The notes below the pieces were generated by a model that saw nothing but the letters and a program-made list of their open reading frames with translations, ran no database searches and was not told the origin of the DNA. Positions 60,411-64,000 of a stretch of DNA of 64,000 bases are shown piece after piece (positions within the stretch are counted from its first letter, which is position 1; each line of letters begins with the position of its first letter). Location of the stretch: NCBI GenBank assembly GCA_026027325.1, contig JAMSLZ010000004.1:2108001-2172000 (forward strand), in the 5' to 3' direction. The DNA is from Actinomucor elegans. Its lineage: Eukaryota > Mucoromycota > Mucoromycetes > Mucorales > Mucoraceae. Made by a program: the position numbers and the translations under genes.

Positions 60411-63400
60411 ATGTTTGAAAAGTCTCTTACCGACCTCATTCGAGGCATAAGAGCTAACAAAAAGAATGAACAGAAATACATTGCTGTATGTTTACAAGAA
60501 ATTCGTAACGAAGTCAAGTCCAATGACCTCGATATTAAAGCAACAGCTGTAGCCAAATTGACCTATGTAAGATTCTCTTCCTCAAGCAAAAAAAAAAAAA
60601 AGCTCATACAATAACACAGTTTCGATAGTTACAAATGCTGGGCTACGATATGTCTTGGGCTTCCTTTCATATGGTCGAAGTCATGTCTAGTGCCAAGTTT
60701 TTACATAAACGTACTGGGTATTTAGCTGCCACTTTATCATTCCAACAAGATACAGATGTACTTATGTTGACTACGAATCTGATCAAAAAGGTAAAGCTAA
60801 CAAAGCTAAGCGATTAGAGCTTGATTTTGACGCGTTTCTTTATATAGGATCTTGCTTCACCAACGCCTGTAGATATTGGTATTGCTTTGAACGGTCTTTC
60901 TCATATTGTCACACCCGATTTAGCAAGAGATCTTTCACCAGATCTTGTGAGTATGCTAAACCACTCGAGACCTTATATTCGCAAGAAGGTCGTTTTGGTG
61001 CTCTACAAAGTCTTTTTGAAATATCCTGAAGCTCTACGTTTGAGTTTTCCTCGACTAAAAGAAAAGCTGGAAGATCCTGATCCATGTAAGCCATTCTATC
61101 AGCGTCTTGACAATAACCTCACCATATATTCGTATAGCTGTCGTTTCGGGGGTTATTAGTGTAGTTTGTGAACTTGCAAGAAAAAATCCTAAAAATTACC
61201 TTTCGCTTGCGCCTCAGTTATTTAAACTGTTAACAACCTCTTCTAACAACTGGATGTTGATCAAGATTATCAAATTGGTATAGAGCAAAGTTCTCCGTTG
61301 CTTTCTAGTCAACTTATCCATCTTCGTATATATAGTTTGCATCATTGACTCCTCTGGAGCCAAGATTAATCAAAAAGCTACTCCCTCCACTCACTTCTTT
61401 AATCCAAACAACACCTGCCATGTCTTTGCTGTATGAATGCATATATACGGTAATCACTGGTGGTTTCCTCGAAGCTGCAGGTGATGCAGGTAATGCTTTG
61501 GCTGCTACTTGTACTAATAAGTTGAGAAAATTCCTCGAGGATCCTGATCAAAACTGTAAGCTTTAAAGATACATGTTATTTGGTAGTACTCACCTTTTTA
61601 CTACAGTGAAATATGTTGGGTTATTGGCTATGAGTAAACTCTTGGTGACACATCCTCGTTTGGTGGCCGAACATAAAGACTTGATTCTTGAATGCATTGA
61701 TGACGAAGATATCTCTATTCGCCTTCGTAGTTTGGACTTGGTGGTTGGCATGGTACATCGCAAGAATATTGTAGAAATCGTTAAGCGTTTGGTAACCCAC
61801 ATCATGCCCGTTGAAACATCTTCTTTGCACGATCCTTCTACTATTTACGATCCAGTCTACCGTGCTGATATTATTAACCGTATTGTATTCATGTGCTCGC
61901 AAAACCATTATCACCATATTACAGATTTTGAATGGTATATTAGCGTCTTAGTTGGTATGACCTATGCAGCTGGCGTGAATGTTGGGGAATTGTTGACCAA
62001 CCAGTTGATGGATGTTAGTGTCCGTGTCAAGAGTGTACGCGAGTTTTCTGTCAAGCAAATGTATCGTTTATTGCAAGATAAGCAGTTCTTGGAGACAGCG
62101 AAACGTAGAGATTCCAATATTCAGGTACTATCTGCTGCAGCTTGGATTTGTGGTGAATATTGCAAGTAAGTCTCAGCTGTTTTGTTTTGCAAACAAGTAA
62201 ACTTACTGGTAGTAGTTACTTGGAAGATATTCCTTCCACATTGGAATGTCTTTTGACCCCTCAAGTCGTTCATTTACCTGTCACAGTGCAAACTATCTAT
62301 GTCCACAGTGTGATCAAGATTTATGCATTCTGGACCAACGAATTAGCGTCTCAGTGGAATCTAGAGCTACAACACGAATTCCTCAAAGTCACTCAAGTCA
62401 TGTGTGATAAAATGAACATGTTCACTCACTCTAAAGACCTCGAAGTACAAGAACGCGCATGCGATGTAAAGTCTTTGTTTAATATCATCTTGGATGCTGT
62501 TCGTTTGAATGATAGTGACGCTTTACCTTCTGTATTGCAAGGATTGCCCGAATTGTTTTTCATTTACGAGTTGAATCCTGTGGCACCCAAGGCACAATCC
62601 AAGGTGCCTGTACCTGAAGGTTTAGATCTTGACGCCTGGATCAATGATCCTTTGCCTGATTTGGTTGAAGATGTTGAATCGGATGATGTCTCTATGGCAG
62701 ACTATGATGGTGGACATAAAAACACCACTAAAAAGAAGGCCAGTAAAAAGTCGCGCAAGTCCAAATCTGCTGCTTATAGTAGCGAGGATGAAGCCGAAAA
62801 GGAACAGGTAATACACAGGAAGCATGATAGGCTCCACAGTATCTAATGCGCGTCTATATTTATAGCGTCGTGCTGCTAGAAGAGAAGCTCGTAAAAATGA
62901 CCCTTACTATATTGGAAATACAAGTTCGCAAAAGAAACTATTGGACTTTGACAGCGATGAGGTTGATGCCATTCCTGTTGTTGAACTCAAGTTAGACGAC
63001 CTACAGCTTAAAAAGAAGCCTTCTAAACGCAGTAAAAAGAAGCCTGTCGTTATACCTGTTTATGCTGAGGTAGAGATGCCCGAGAATGCCGCTGTTTCGG
63101 ATACAGAGGATGTCTCCAAAAAAAAAAAGAAGAATGGTACAGTGTATACTAAGAAATCGACGCGCGATATCTTTGAGAGTCTTGAAGAAGAGTCTGGGTT
63201 GAACAGTGTAGATTTGAATACGCCTTTGGGTGCAGATGAAAAATTTGAGCAGCCCAAGACTTATTTAAGCCCAGAAGAAGTGCGAATCAAGGAAGAAGCG
63301 CGCTATCGAGCTGAGAGAAAAGAGCTAAGAGCGCTCCAGGTATGCGTTCATTGAGGCTGTGTGAGACATTGGAACTAAACTATGCATATTAGAAAAAGAA

Positions 63401-64000
63401 TAAGGACCTTTTAGCTGAATCGACCAAGGCCAAAAAAAAATCGACCAAGGCAGAAAAGATGCCTGAGAATGCTCCTGAAAAGAAGAAAAAGAAGAAAAAG
63501 TCCTCTTCCAAAAAGCCTACTAAGGTAAAGCAAACCAGATAATATATTAGATGTGGATCTGATAGGGTTTATAGGAAAAGAGCCCTATGGTTGCCCAGGA
63601 TGAAGAGGATAAGCTTGCTCAAGAAGAACTGCCTGTGAACGCAGAAGATATCCGTGAAGCAGTCAACGAGAAGCAACAAGAAACACCTATTGAAATTTTT
63701 AGTAATGAGCAAGTGACGCTGGTAAGCTTTATTGACTATTATTTAACCATTTTATGATATTCACTTTTTGATTAGATGGGTATATTGCAATTGGACACTG
63801 CTGCTAGTGCACCTACCATTGCTATCCACTTTACTATTCAAAATAACGATACAGTTGCCATGTTACCTAGTTTGCATATGGAGTTTGCTCAGTCTTTTGA
63901 TATGAAACTATCTAAGCAACAAGATGACAACGATATCGCCTCTGCTACTGAACATTTCGAGCTTCAAGCAAAAGAAAAAGTAGATTGCGTCGCGCGCTTT
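60411..64000 (+). CDS. APL5: AP-3 adaptor complex subunit delta, partial (3' end beyond window)
   Basis: Exons 60411-60566, 60629-60790, 60848-61085, 61138-61277, 61336-61555, 61607-62165, 62216-62807, 62866-63339, 63393-63524, 63575-63721 and 63776 onward. All junctions keep the frame. The acceptor of exon 7 could also be 62213 (adds one Ser). The adaptin N-domain starts MFEKSLTDLIRGIRANKKNE. Family hallmarks are MLGYDMSWASFHMVEVMSS, KRTGYLAATLSF, VVCELARKNPKNYLSLAPQL, NNWMLIKIIKLFASLTPLEP and AAWICGEYC. After about residue 560 comes an acidic-basic hinge (WINDPLPDLVEDVESDDVSM, then Lys-rich runs), as in delta-adaptin. AP-3 sorts cargo from Golgi/endosome to vacuole, so it complements the neighbouring Vps17-like gene in function but not as an operon. 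Confidence 0.92.

Noticed and set aside
1..64000. CRISPR arrays, operons, ribosome-binding sites, rRNA genes
   Set aside because: No regularly spaced short repeats, and spliced eukaryotic genes throughout. No rRNA-like sequence was recognised on either strand.

Overview
This is eukaryotic DNA from a compact, intron-bearing fungal genome. An early-diverging fungus (Mucoromycota, perhaps Mucorales) fits best. The reasons are many 50-65 bp GT-AG introns, tight gene spacing, an AT-leaning composition, the gene set (CK2 alpha, Cdc4-like F-box/WD40, Vps17-like PX protein, RIB4, AP-3 delta) and an extreme load of LINE, Ty3, Tc1/mariner and IS1595/Merlin-type elements. No prokaryotic features were seen. 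The species assignment is inference.

Positions 1-45.7 kb are a nest of mobile elements. LINE A (L1-type, minus strand, cut by the left edge) carries two insertions. One is a PIF/Harbinger-like element (2127-4466, TSD TTA) whose transposase ends in a chromodomain. The other is LINE B (6793-15043, 12-bp TSD). LINE B in turn holds an AT-rich IS1595-type element (about 7.54-9.56 kb) and a 2.4-kb spliced IS1595/Merlin-type element (11993-14395). Head-to-head with these is LINE C (16125-18406). It is cut by a second, almost identical copy of the 2.4-kb element (18407-20807).

From 20.8 to 40 kb a second LINE family (LINE-2) lies in a head-to-tail array of three copies. Copy 1 has lost its 5' part, copy 2 is complete with both ORFs open, and copy 3 is 5'-truncated and broken. 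A complete Ty3-type retrotransposon (23140-28982, apparently identical 430-bp LTRs) sits at the copy 1/copy 2 junction. A solo LTR sits at the start of copy 3, and a DD34E mariner (37802-39433) and a 398-bp insert interrupt copy 3. From 40 to 45.7 kb there are decayed gag fragments, a truncated second mariner, and two 505-bp solo LTRs of one family in inverted orientation.

From 47.8 kb to the right edge the sequence is ordinary single-copy gene space. It holds a membrane-anchored ZZ/EF-hand protein, a convergent omega-amidase/Nit2-type hydrolase, CK2 alpha and a polyQ F-box/WD40 protein sharing a 139-bp divergent promoter, a Vps17-like retromer protein, lumazine synthase, and AP-3 delta running off the edge. 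Splice structures were worked out by eye from GT-AG sites, frame and family alignment. All exon sets reported as complete add up to whole codons.
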